Assembly (NCBI RefSeq): GCF_007109405.1 | Contig: NZ_VJOY01000008.1 | Location: 1-64,000 of the forward strand | Length of the DNA: 64,000 nucleotides | Direction of reading: 5' to 3' | Source: Pseudomonas mangiferae | GTDB taxonomy: Bacteria; Pseudomonadota; Gammaproteobacteria; Pseudomonadales; Pseudomonadaceae | Shown here: positions 18,685 through 24,974 of the stretch, one piece after another | How the letters are laid out: the number at the start of each line of letters is the position of its first letter | How positions within the stretch are numbered: the stretch's first letter is position 1 | The notes under the pieces: model-generated | Database searches by the model: none | Seen by the model: only the letters and a program-made list of their open reading frames with translations | Told to the model about the DNA's origin: nothing | Program-made: the position numbers and the translations under genes

Positions 18685-18962
18685 CAGCGGCCGGCTCGGG
18701 ATTCGCGGATGTAGAAGCGTGCCTTTTCGGCCTTCTGGGTACAACCCTCGAACCGTTCGAACTGCTGCTGGGTCTTGGCCCCGGTGAGCAGCGAGAGGGC
18801 CTTGGAGTAGCTGACGGTGCCGGCGAACCCCTCGGCCTTGGCCAGGTCCAGCTCCTGCCAGGCGCTGTCCAGCTGGGTGGCGCAGCTATCGCGGTAGGCC
18901 GTCCTCCCCGAGCAGCCCACCAGCGTCAGGGCGATCAACGGCAACGCGATCCAGGATTTCAT
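18684..18962 (-). CDS. Small outer-membrane-type lipoprotein
   Basis: 92 aa. The lipoprotein signal is unmistakable: MKSWIALPLIALTLVGCSGR with the lipobox LVGC at residues 14-17; the residues after Cys17 are Ser-Gly, not Asp, so outer-membrane sorting is likely. The remainder is a helical region with cysteines at CATQ and EGCTQKAEK. The pattern DSAWQELDLAKAEGF...KALSLLTGAKTQQQFERF resembles small Pseudomonas lipoproteins of unknown function. Coupled to the flavin reductase gene by a one-base overlap. Promoter in the 206 bases shared with the divergent patatin gene. Confidence 0.85.
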   Translation of the reverse strand: MKSWIALPLIALTLVGCSGRTAYRDSCATQLDSAWQELDLAKAEGFAGTVSYSKALSLLTGAKTQQQFERFEGCTQKAEKARFYIRESRAGR

Positions 18963-19168
18963 CGCAACTCTCCTTGGGTTTCGAACGGCATGAAAAGACC
19001 GCAGCGCCCAGAGCGGACGGCACGGCGGAATGCGCCGGCGCAGCCGGCGTGAGTCTGACTGGACGCCGGCGGATACGTTCCGGAGGCAACCGCGGAATCG
19101 CCGCCCTCCTCCCTTGGCGCGGCGGACGCCACGGCGTATCGTCGGGCCCGGTTCCGAGGGAGGCACAG

Positions 19169-20203
19169 ATGAGCAAGCGGGTGGCACTGGTGTTGGGGTC
19201 GGGGGGCGCGCGCGGCTATGCCCACGTCGGCGTGATCGAGGAACTGGAGGCCCGCGGCTATCGCATCGACTGTGTCGCCGGCTGCTCCATGGGCGCGGTG
19301 GTGGGCGGCATCTATGCCGCCGGCAAGCTGCGGGAATACCGCGAGTGGACCGAGAGCCTGGATTACCTGGACGTGCTTCGCCTGCTGGACGTGAGCTTCC
19401 GCCTCGGCGCGATCCGCGGCGAAAAGGTCTTCGGGCGGATTCGCGACATCCTTGGCGAACTGGACATCCAGGACCTGCGCATCCCCTACACGGCGGTCGC
19501 CACCGACCTCACCAACCAGCAGGAAATCTGGTTCCAGGAAGGCTGCCTGCACCAGGCGATGCGCGCTTCCGCAGCGATACCCAGCCTGTTCACGCCCCTG
19601 GTCCAGGGCAGCCGAGTTCTGGTGGATGGCGGTCTGCTCAACCCGCTGCCCATCGTGCCGGTGGTGTCCAGCCACTGCGACCTGATCGTCGCGGTCAACC
19701 TGAATGCCACCCACTCCCGCCATTACCGCCTGCCGGAGGTGGAGCGCCCGCCGGCGCTGCGCCAGCGCCTGGACCTGCTGGTGGGTTCCCTGAGCGCGCG
19801 TCTGCCGTTCCTGCGCCGGGAGCCCGGAGACACCACGCCGGGCGATGCCACGCCGGACGATGCCGTGGAGCTGCCCAACCCCTGGCTGGACGAGCCGGCC
19901 TCGCCCCTGGCCCAGCAGCCCGCCGCGGCGCCGGAGCGGGAAGGCGCGCCGAAATCCGCCAGCGGCTCGCGGGTGGCGATGCTGGCCGGTCCGGCCTCCC
20001 TGCTGGAGCTGGTGAACCAGAGTTTCGAGGTCATGCAGACCTCCCTGGCCCAGTACAAGATCGCCGGCTACCCGCCGGACATCCTGATCAACGTGCCCAA
20101 GCGAGTCTGCCGGTTCTTCGAATTCCACAAGGCGCCCGAGCTGATCGAACTGGGCCGGCAGATCGCCCGGGATACCCTGGACGCCTACGAGGCGAGCCAC
20201 TGA
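19169..20203 (+). CDS. Patatin-like phospholipase (RssA/YchK type)
   Basis: 344 aa. The catalytic dyad is visible: glycine-rich oxyanion loop GSGGARG (residues 10-16), nucleophile Ser40 in GCSMG, and Asp153 in VDGG. No signal peptide, so a cytoplasmic or membrane-associated lipid hydrolase. Residues about 218-270 form a low-complexity proline/acidic insert containing a 15-bp tandem DNA repeat (19826-19870), absent from most family members as I know them. The C-terminal DILINVPKRVCRFFEFHKAPE is family-typical. Start: ATG at 19169 with GGGAGG 6-11 bases upstream. The stop is one base from the convergent glutaminase stop. Substrate unknown. Confidence 0.9.
   Translation: MSKRVALVLGSGGARGYAHVGVIEELEARGYRIDCVAGCSMGAVVGGIYAAGKLREYREWTESLDYLDVLRLLDVSFRLGAIRGEKVFGRIRDILGELDIQDLRIPYTAVATDLTNQQEIWFQEGCLHQAMRASAAIPSLFTPLVQGSRVLVDGGLLNPLPIVPVVSSHCDLIVAVNLNATHSRHYRLPEVERPPALRQRLDLLVGSLSARLPFLRREPGDTTPGDATPDDAVELPNPWLDEPASPLAQQPAAAPEREGAPKSASGSRVAMLAGPASLLELVNQSFEVMQTSLAQYKIAGYPPDILINVPKRVCRFFEFHKAPELIELGRQIARDTLDAYEASH
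19826..19870 (+). repeat. 15-bp tandem repeat inside patatin gene
   Basis: Three imperfect 15-bp units at 19826, 19841 and 19856, encoding Gly-Asp-Thr/Ala-Thr-Pro-like steps. It preserves frame, so copy-number change would lengthen or shorten the linker without breaking the protein. Confidence 0.6.
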
Positions 20204-20204
20204 C

Positions 20205-21113
20205 TCAGAAGATCGACCAGCCGATCCGTGCGGAGAGCTTCTCCAGCGCCGCCAGGCCGGCCAGGGAGTTGCCCGCCGGGTTCAGCTCCGGCGACCACAC
20301 GCAGACCGTGAAGCGCCCGGGCACCACCGCGACGATGCCGCCGCCGACCCCGCTCTTGCCCGGCAGGCCGACCCGGTAGGCGAAATTGCCCGCCTCGTCA
20401 TACAGGCCGCTGGTGGCCATGATGGCGTTGACCTGCTTGACCTGGCGCGGGGTGAGCACCTGTTCACCGCTGTGCAGGCAGTGCCCCTGGTTGGCGAGGA
20501 AGCAGAACGCCCGGGCCAGGTCGGCGCAGCTCATGCGCAGGGCGCAGTGGTGGAAATAGGCCCGCAGTACCGCCTCGACGTCATTGTTGAAGTTGCCGAA
20601 CGCCTGCATCAGGTAGGCCATGGCCGCGTTACGCGCGCGGAACTGGTATTCCGAGCGGGCCACCACCTCGTCGGAAATCACCAGCGGGTTGCCGCTCAGG
20701 CGCCGTACGAAATCACGCATGGACTGGGCCGGCGCGGCGAAGCGCGACTGGTTGATGTCGCAGATCACCAGGGCGCCGGCGTTGATGAAGGGGTTGCGCG
20801 GCACGCCCCGCTCGAACTCCAGCTGCACCAAAGAGTTGAACGGCTGGCCGGACGGCTCGTGGCCCAGGCGCCGCCAGATCGCCTCGCCGGAATGCTGGAT
20901 CGCCTGGACCAGGCTGAACACCTTGGAAATGCTCTGGATGGAGAACGGCACCAGGCCGTCGCCGGCGGTGAACAGCTCGCCGTCGTTGCTGTAGACGGCG
21001 ATGCCCAGCTGGTTGGCGTCCACCCGGCCCAGGGCGGGAATGTAGTCGGCGACCTTGCCGCTGCCGATCAGCGGGCGGACATCCTCGAGGATTTCATTCA
21101 ATAGCGACTGCAT
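20205..21113 (-). CDS. glsB: Glutaminase (serine-dependent, GlsA/GlsB family)
   Basis: 302 aa, matching the 300-310 aa of bacterial glutaminases that hydrolyse L-glutamine to glutamate and ammonia. The beta-lactamase-like active site is S61-I-S-K64 in [12 protein letters not shown]. Other family segments: [30 protein letters not shown], and [20 protein letters not shown] near the C-terminus. Cytoplasmic. The ATG at 21113 is the conserved start ([17 protein letters not shown]). It follows kdpE by 84 bases on the same strand; in P. aeruginosa, as I recall it, a glutaminase gene also follows kdpE, so this adjacency is probably old. Confidence 0.95.
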   Translation of the reverse strand: MQSLLNEILEDVRPLIGSGKVADYIPALGRVDANQLGIAVYSNDGELFTAGDGLVPFSIQSISKVFSLVQAIQHSGEAIWRRLGHEPSGQPFNSLVQLEFERGVPRNPFINAGALVICDINQSRFAAPAQSMRDFVRRLSGNPLVISDEVVARSEYQFRARNAAMAYLMQAFGNFNNDVEAVLRAYFHHCALRMSCADLARAFCFLANQGHCLHSGEQVLTPRQVKQVNAIMATSGLYDEAGNFAYRVGLPGKSGVGGGIVAVVPGRFTVCVWSPELNPAGNSLAGLAALEKLSARIGWSIF

Positions 21114-21197
21114 GGGTCTCTCATGGCAAACGCGCGCGGCCGCGCCGCGCGGCGGGAAACACACGGGACGCTCGCGACGCCCCGTTCATCACGCGGG

Positions 21198-21905
21198 TCA
21201 GCCGTCCCGCAGGCGATAGCCGACCCCGGCCTCGGTGACGATGAAGCGCGGCTGTGCCGGGTCGTCGCCGAGTTTCTGCCGCAGGTGGCCCACCACCACC
21301 CGCAGGTAATGGGTGTCCTCGGCATGGGTGGGGCCCCAGATGTCCTGCAGCAGCTGGCGTTGGGTCACCACCCGGCCCAGGTGCCGCGCCAGCGCGGCGA
21401 GCACCGCGTATTCCTTGCGGGTCAGGGCGATCTCCCGGTCCTCCAGCAGCACCTTGCGGTAGGCGAAGTCCACCCGCAGCGGGCCACTGCTGACGCTGGC
21501 CGGCTGCTCCTCGCGGGCGGCGGCGCCCTGGCGCAGCATCACCCGCACCCGGGCGAGGAATTCCTGGATGCCGAACGGCTTGGTCATGTAGTCGTTGGCG
21601 CCACCATCCAGGGCCCGGACCTTCTCGTCCTCGCCGGCGCGCACCGACAACACCAGCACCGGCAGCGACGACCACTCCCGCAGTTCCCGCAGCACCGCGT
21701 GCCCGTCCCGGTCCGGCAGGCCCAGGTCCAGCACCATCAGGTCGGGCAGCGCCAGGGCGGCCTGGGCCAGGCCCTCGGCGCCAGTGCCCGCCTCGATGAC
21801 CCGGTACCCCTGCGCGGTCAGGCTGATCCGCAGGAACTTGCGGATCGGCGGCTCGTCGTCCACCACCAGGACGGTGGGCAGGACGGCTCGGGAAGGCTGG
21901 GGCAT
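21198..21905 (-). CDS. kdpE: Response regulator KdpE, orphan
   Basis: 235 aa OmpR-family regulator. The receiver has acidic residues D16-D17, phospho-acceptor D60 (LMVLDLGLPDRDG) and the conserved Lys in YMTKPFG. The winged-helix DNA-binding domain contains TRKEYAVLAALARHLGRVVT and DTHYLRVVVGHLRQKLGDDP. The combination LPDRDGHAVLRELREWS, DYMTKPFGIQEFLARVRV and QRQLLQDIWGP identifies KdpE, activator of the high-affinity K+ ATPase operon. The unusual point: neither its kinase kdpD nor kdpFABC is present upstream; the next gene is a divergent, unrelated regulator. It may be an orphan left after loss of the rest of the operon. Confidence 0.9.
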   Translation of the reverse strand: MPQPSRAVLPTVLVVDDEPPIRKFLRISLTAQGYRVIEAGTGAEGLAQAALALPDLMVLDLGLPDRDGHAVLRELREWSSLPVLVLSVRAGEDEKVRALDGGANDYMTKPFGIQEFLARVRVMLRQGAAAREEQPASVSSGPLRVDFAYRKVLLEDREIALTRKEYAVLAALARHLGRVVTQRQLLQDIWGPTHAEDTHYLRVVVGHLRQKLGDDPAQPRFIVTEAGVGYRLRDG

Positions 21906-22183
21906 GGCTCGCTCGCAACGGCTGTCAACGCGCCGCGCAGTCTACCGGGACGGCGAGCCGAATGCCTGCCCGGATACGCGCGCCGTATACACACGCCGTA
22001 CATCGCCCGGCGCCTGGCGTGGAGCGCCGCGGGCGACGATCCTGTATCCGAACCGATACAAAGCCGACACCGCGGCGATACGCCGGCACGCCAGCATGGG
22101 GCGCGCTGCCCGCGCCGGCCGCGTTGCCGACCCTGAACCCCGCGACGGCCGCCCCGGTCGCCGCCCAGCGGAGACTGCCCCCG
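21906..22183. promoter_or_regulatory. Divergent regulator promoter region with dyads
   Basis: 278 bp between kdpE and the rightward regulator. It contains TGTATC (22043-22048) / GATACA (22055-22060), a perfect inverted repeat with a 6-base spacer. It also holds ATACG (21974-21978) / CGTAT (21984-21988), and a direct repeat CGCCGTA at 21981-21987 and 21994-22000. These are plausible operators for one or both regulators. No gene seen within. Confidence 0.5.
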
Positions 22184-22924
22184 GTGGAGATCCCGAAAAC
22201 CACACGCGCGCTGATCGTCGACGACAACATCGAACTGCGCGAGCTGCTCGGCGGCTACCTGGGCCGCTTCAACATCGACAGCGAGGCGGTGGGCGACGGC
22301 CAGGGGATGCGCAAGGCCCTGGCCCAGGGCCGCTTCGACGTGGTCATCCTCGACCTGATGCTGCCGGGCGAGGATGGCCTGTCCCTGTGCCGGGAGATCC
22401 GCGGCAAGTCGGACATCCCGATCCTCATGCTCACCGCCCGCTGCGAACCCACCGACCGCATCATCGGCCTGGAACTGGGCGCCGACGACTACATGGCCAA
22501 GCCGTTCGAGCCCCGGGAGCTGGTGGCGCGCATCCAGACCATCCTGCGCCGGGTGCGGGACGACGCGTCCCGTGGCCCGGCCGCCCCCGCGCCCCTGGCC
22601 GATGCCCGCAGCCACGTGCGCTTCGACGGTTGGGAGCTGGACGGCGTGCTGCGCCAACTGCAGACCCCGGAAGGCCTGGTGGTGCCGCTGTCCAACGCCG
22701 AATTCCGCCTGCTCTGGACCTTTCTCGAAGCGCCGCGCCGGGTGCTCAGCCGCGAGCAGTTGCTGGACGCCGCCCGCGGCCGTTCCATCGAGGCGTTCGA
22801 CCGCAGCATCGACCTGCTGGTCTCGCGCCTGCGGCAGAAGCTCGGCGACGACCCGCGGGCGCCGCGGCTGATCAAGACCGTGCGGGGCGAAGGCTACCTG
22901 TTCGACGCCCGGGAGATCGGCTGA
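22184..22924 (+). CDS. OmpR-family response regulator
   Basis: 246 aa from a GTG start. The receiver has D13-D14, phospho-acceptor D57 (VVILDLMLPGEDG) and MAKPFEPRELVARI with the conserved Lys. A winged-helix C-terminal domain ends in DRSIDLLVSRLRQKLGDDPR and IKTVRGEGYLF. The frame is open upstream to 21962, but that part is not conserved protein. GTG at 22184 (VEIPKTTRALIVDDN) has a GGAG site 12 bases before it and gives the normal distance to the first receiver strand. Its stop overlaps the kinase start (ATGA-type overlap at 22922-22926). It most resembles regulators paired with envelope-sensing kinases; target genes unknown, the neighbouring EF-hand gene being a candidate. Confidence 0.92.
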   Translation: MEIPKTTRALIVDDNIELRELLGGYLGRFNIDSEAVGDGQGMRKALAQGRFDVVILDLMLPGEDGLSLCREIRGKSDIPILMLTARCEPTDRIIGLELGADDYMAKPFEPRELVARIQTILRRVRDDASRGPAAPAPLADARSHVRFDGWELDGVLRQLQTPEGLVVPLSNAEFRLLWTFLEAPRRVLSREQLLDAARGRSIEAFDRSIDLLVSRLRQKLGDDPRAPRLIKTVRGEGYLFDAREIG

Positions 22925-23952
22925 TGATGCGCCGCGCCGACACCCTGTTCGCCCGGCTGTTCGGCCTGCTGGTACTGGCCATCGTCCTCGCCCACCTGCT
23001 GGCCTTCGCCTGGTTCCACCTCTATGCGGGGCCGCCCCCGCCGCCTCCACCGCCGCCGCCCGGTAACCCCATGGGTGACTGGCCGCGCCCGCCGCCGCCC
23101 TCTTTCTTCCGCGGTCCGCTGCTGCCGCTGACCCTGCAACTGGTCACCCTGGTGATCGCCGGCTGGTACGGCGCCCGCCAGCTGAGCCGGCCGATCCGCC
23201 ACCTGGCCGAGGCCGCCGAACGCCTCAGCGAGGACCTGGACAGCCCGGCCCTGGCCGAAGCCGGTCCGCTGGAGGCGCGCCAGGCGGCGCGGGCCTTCAA
23301 CCTGATGCAGACACGCATCCGCCAGCAGCTGCAACAGCGCGGGCGCATGCTGGCCGCCGTCTCCCACGACCTGCGCACGCCCCTGTCCAGGCTCCGGCTA
23401 CGGGTCGAGCAAGTGGGCGACGGTCCGTTGCGCGAGCGCATGGCCCGGGACTTGGACGAAATGACCGAGATGCTCGACGCCACCCTGCGCTACCTCCATG
23501 AACAGCGCGCCAGCGAGCCGCCCCAGCGGTTCGACCTGCAGGCCCTGGTGGAATCCCTGGCCGAGGACGCCCAGGAGCGTGGCGCCGACGTCACCGTGGA
23601 GGGCCATTGCGCGCCATTGTTGACCCAGCCAGTGGCGCTGCGTTCTTGTCTGACCAACCTGCTGGAGAACGCGCTGCGCTACGCCGGCAACGCGCGCTTC
23701 GTCCTGGTCGAACGGGACGAGGGGGTGGAGGTGCGCCTGGTGGACCAGGGGCCGGGCATTCCGGCGGACCAGCGCGAGGCGGTGTTCGAGGCCTTCTTCC
23801 GCCTGGAGGGCTCGCGCAACCGCAACTCCGGCGGGGTCGGCCTGGGCCTGACCATCACCCGCGAGGCGGCGAAGCGGCTGGGCGGCGACATCCGCCTGGA
23901 GCAGACGCCGGGGGGCGGCTTGACCGCGGTGCTGCGCTTGCCGCGCGAGTGA
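22924..23952 (+). CDS. Sensor histidine kinase with polyproline periplasmic loop
   Basis: 342 aa. TM1 is residues 11-32 and TM2 about 64-82. The periplasmic loop between them is only about 30 residues and is mostly proline: ten Pro in a row at 37-46, then PRPPPPS. HAMP spans about 83-135, the phospho-acceptor is His148 in AVSHDLRTPLSRLR, and the ATPase motifs are NLLENALRYA (N box), VDQGPGIP (G1) and GGVGLGLTI (G2). It is co-translated with the regulator (overlap at 22924). Such a short loop is unlikely to bind a small ligand in a fold; it may sense a membrane partner or a metal. The EF-hand gene lies 165 bases downstream. Confidence 0.93.
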   Translation: MMRRADTLFARLFGLLVLAIVLAHLLAFAWFHLYAGPPPPPPPPPPGNPMGDWPRPPPPSFFRGPLLPLTLQLVTLVIAGWYGARQLSRPIRHLAEAAERLSEDLDSPALAEAGPLEARQAARAFNLMQTRIRQQLQQRGRMLAAVSHDLRTPLSRLRLRVEQVGDGPLRERMARDLDEMTEMLDATLRYLHEQRASEPPQRFDLQALVESLAEDAQERGADVTVEGHCAPLLTQPVALRSCLTNLLENALRYAGNARFVLVERDEGVEVRLVDQGPGIPADQREAVFEAFFRLEGSRNRNSGGVGLGLTITREAAKRLGGDIRLEQTPGGGLTAVLRLPRE

Positions 23953-24008
23953 GGCGGAACGATAGGCACCGTCGCATCGACCCGCGTCATGAGGCGCCTT
24001 GCGCGCGT

Positions 24009-24035
24009 CTGTGTGCACCCGCTTACACAGTGCAC
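24009..24035 (+). promoter_or_regulatory. Possible operator upstream of EF-hand gene
   Basis: CTGTGT (24009-24014) / ACACAG (24025-24030) inverted repeat with GTGCAC at 24013-24018 and again at 24030-24035, about 85-110 bases before the EF-hand start. It shares a TACACA core with the divergent regulator promoter at 21988-21993. Confidence 0.35.
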
Positions 24036-24070
24036 ATAACGGGGACACGCGGAGCATGGAGTCTGGCATG

Positions 24071-24089
24071 ACCGGGACACCGTCCCGGT
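24071..24089 (+). terminator. Hairpin between kinase and EF-hand gene
   Basis: ACCGGGAC (24071-24078) / GTCCCGGT (24082-24089), perfect 8-bp stem with a 3-base loop, followed by TTCG rather than a T-run. It may be a partial terminator for the kinase operon or a leader structure for the gene starting 29 bases later. Confidence 0.4.
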
Positions 24090-24117
24090 TTCGCCAACGC
24101 CTACAGGAGCGACTCCC

Positions 24118-24933
24118 ATGATCAGTGGTGTCAGCGGCTATTCGGGCTACTACAACCCCTACGCCTCGACGGCCTCCACGGCGCGCACGGCCGCCGCCAG
24201 CGGCGGCAGCGGCGCGTCCGGCCCCGGAAAGATCCAGGAAAAACTGTTCAGCCTGCTGGACAGCGACAGTGACAAGAGCGTCAGCAAGGACGAATTCAGC
24301 AGCGCCCTCAGTGCCGCGCAGAAGAGCGACAGCGGCCTGAGCGTCGACGTGGATGACCTGTTCAGCCAACTGGACGCCAACCAGGACGGCAACCTCGATG
24401 AGTCGGAAACCGCGGCCCTGGCGCCGCCACCTCCCCCACCAGTCGGCCGGTCGGCCCAGGGCAACAAGGACCTGCTCGCCAGCCTGGACAGCGATGGCAG
24501 CGGCGGCATCGGCCTGGACGAGCTGAGCAGCGCCCTCGGGGTGGACAGCGACGACAGCCAGCTGTCGAGCCTGTTCTCCAGCCTCGACAGCGATGGCGAC
24601 GGCAGCCTCAGCGAAACCGAGAGCGCCGCCCTGAGCGCCCCGCCCCCGCCGCCCCGGGGTGGCAGCGCAGGCGGTAGCGATGCCGACAGCCTGTCGCAGC
24701 TGTTCGGCACCCTCGACAAGGATGGCAGCGGCAACCTCAGCCAGGACGAGTTCGGCAGCCTGTTCAACAGCGGCAGCGGCAGCAGCGCCTCCGGCAGTAG
24801 CGCAGCCAGTGCCGACAGCACGAGTAGCGACGAGGCCGGCTACGCACGGCTGCTCGCCAACTTGGTGAAGCATTACCAGGCCGGCCTGGATACCACCAGC
24901 AGCATGGGCGGCCAGCTCAACCTGTCCGCCTGA
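24118..24933 (+). CDS. Five-EF-hand calcium-binding protein with polyproline linkers
   Basis: 271 aa. Five canonical EF-hand loops: D48-E59, D86-E97, D124-E135, D157-E168 and D200-E211, all with Asp at positions 1 and 3 and Glu at 12. The first four form two repeats of a unit (EF pair, then ALAPPPPPP at 101-108 and ALSAPPPPP at 171-179); the fifth hand is a half unit. The N-terminal 40 residues (ISGVSGYSGYYNPYAST) are Gly/Ser/Tyr-rich without a Sec signal. A Ser-rich region (218-240) precedes a conserved-looking tail GYARLLANLVKHYQAGLDTT. It resembles XopAW-like EF-hand proteins of proteobacteria. Its RBS is CAGGAGCG. Likely Ca2+ buffer, sensor or secreted factor; location unknown. Confidence 0.88.
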   Translation: MISGVSGYSGYYNPYASTASTARTAAASGGSGASGPGKIQEKLFSLLDSDSDKSVSKDEFSSALSAAQKSDSGLSVDVDDLFSQLDANQDGNLDESETAALAPPPPPPVGRSAQGNKDLLASLDSDGSGGIGLDELSSALGVDSDDSQLSSLFSSLDSDGDGSLSETESAALSAPPPPPRGGSAGGSDADSLSQLFGTLDKDGSGNLSQDEFGSLFNSGSGSSASGSSAASADSTSSDEAGYARLLANLVKHYQAGLDTTSSMGGQLNLSA

Positions 24934-24939
24934 CACACC

Positions 24940-24966
24940 GGGCGGGCACCGGGAAGGCGCCCGCCC
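24940..24966. terminator. Hairpin between EF-hand gene and DUF945 gene
   Basis: GGGCGGGC (24940-24947) / GCCCGCCC (24959-24966), a perfect 8-bp GC stem with an 11-base loop between convergent stops. It lacks a T-run. Confidence 0.45.
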
Positions 24967-24974
24967 GCCAGCGA

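Noticed and set aside
22010-23120. CRISPR or tandem-repeat array suggested by CCG/CCC runs
   Set aside because: The repeats are polyproline codons inside the kinase gene with no spacers; no CRISPR-like repeat-spacer pattern exists in the window.
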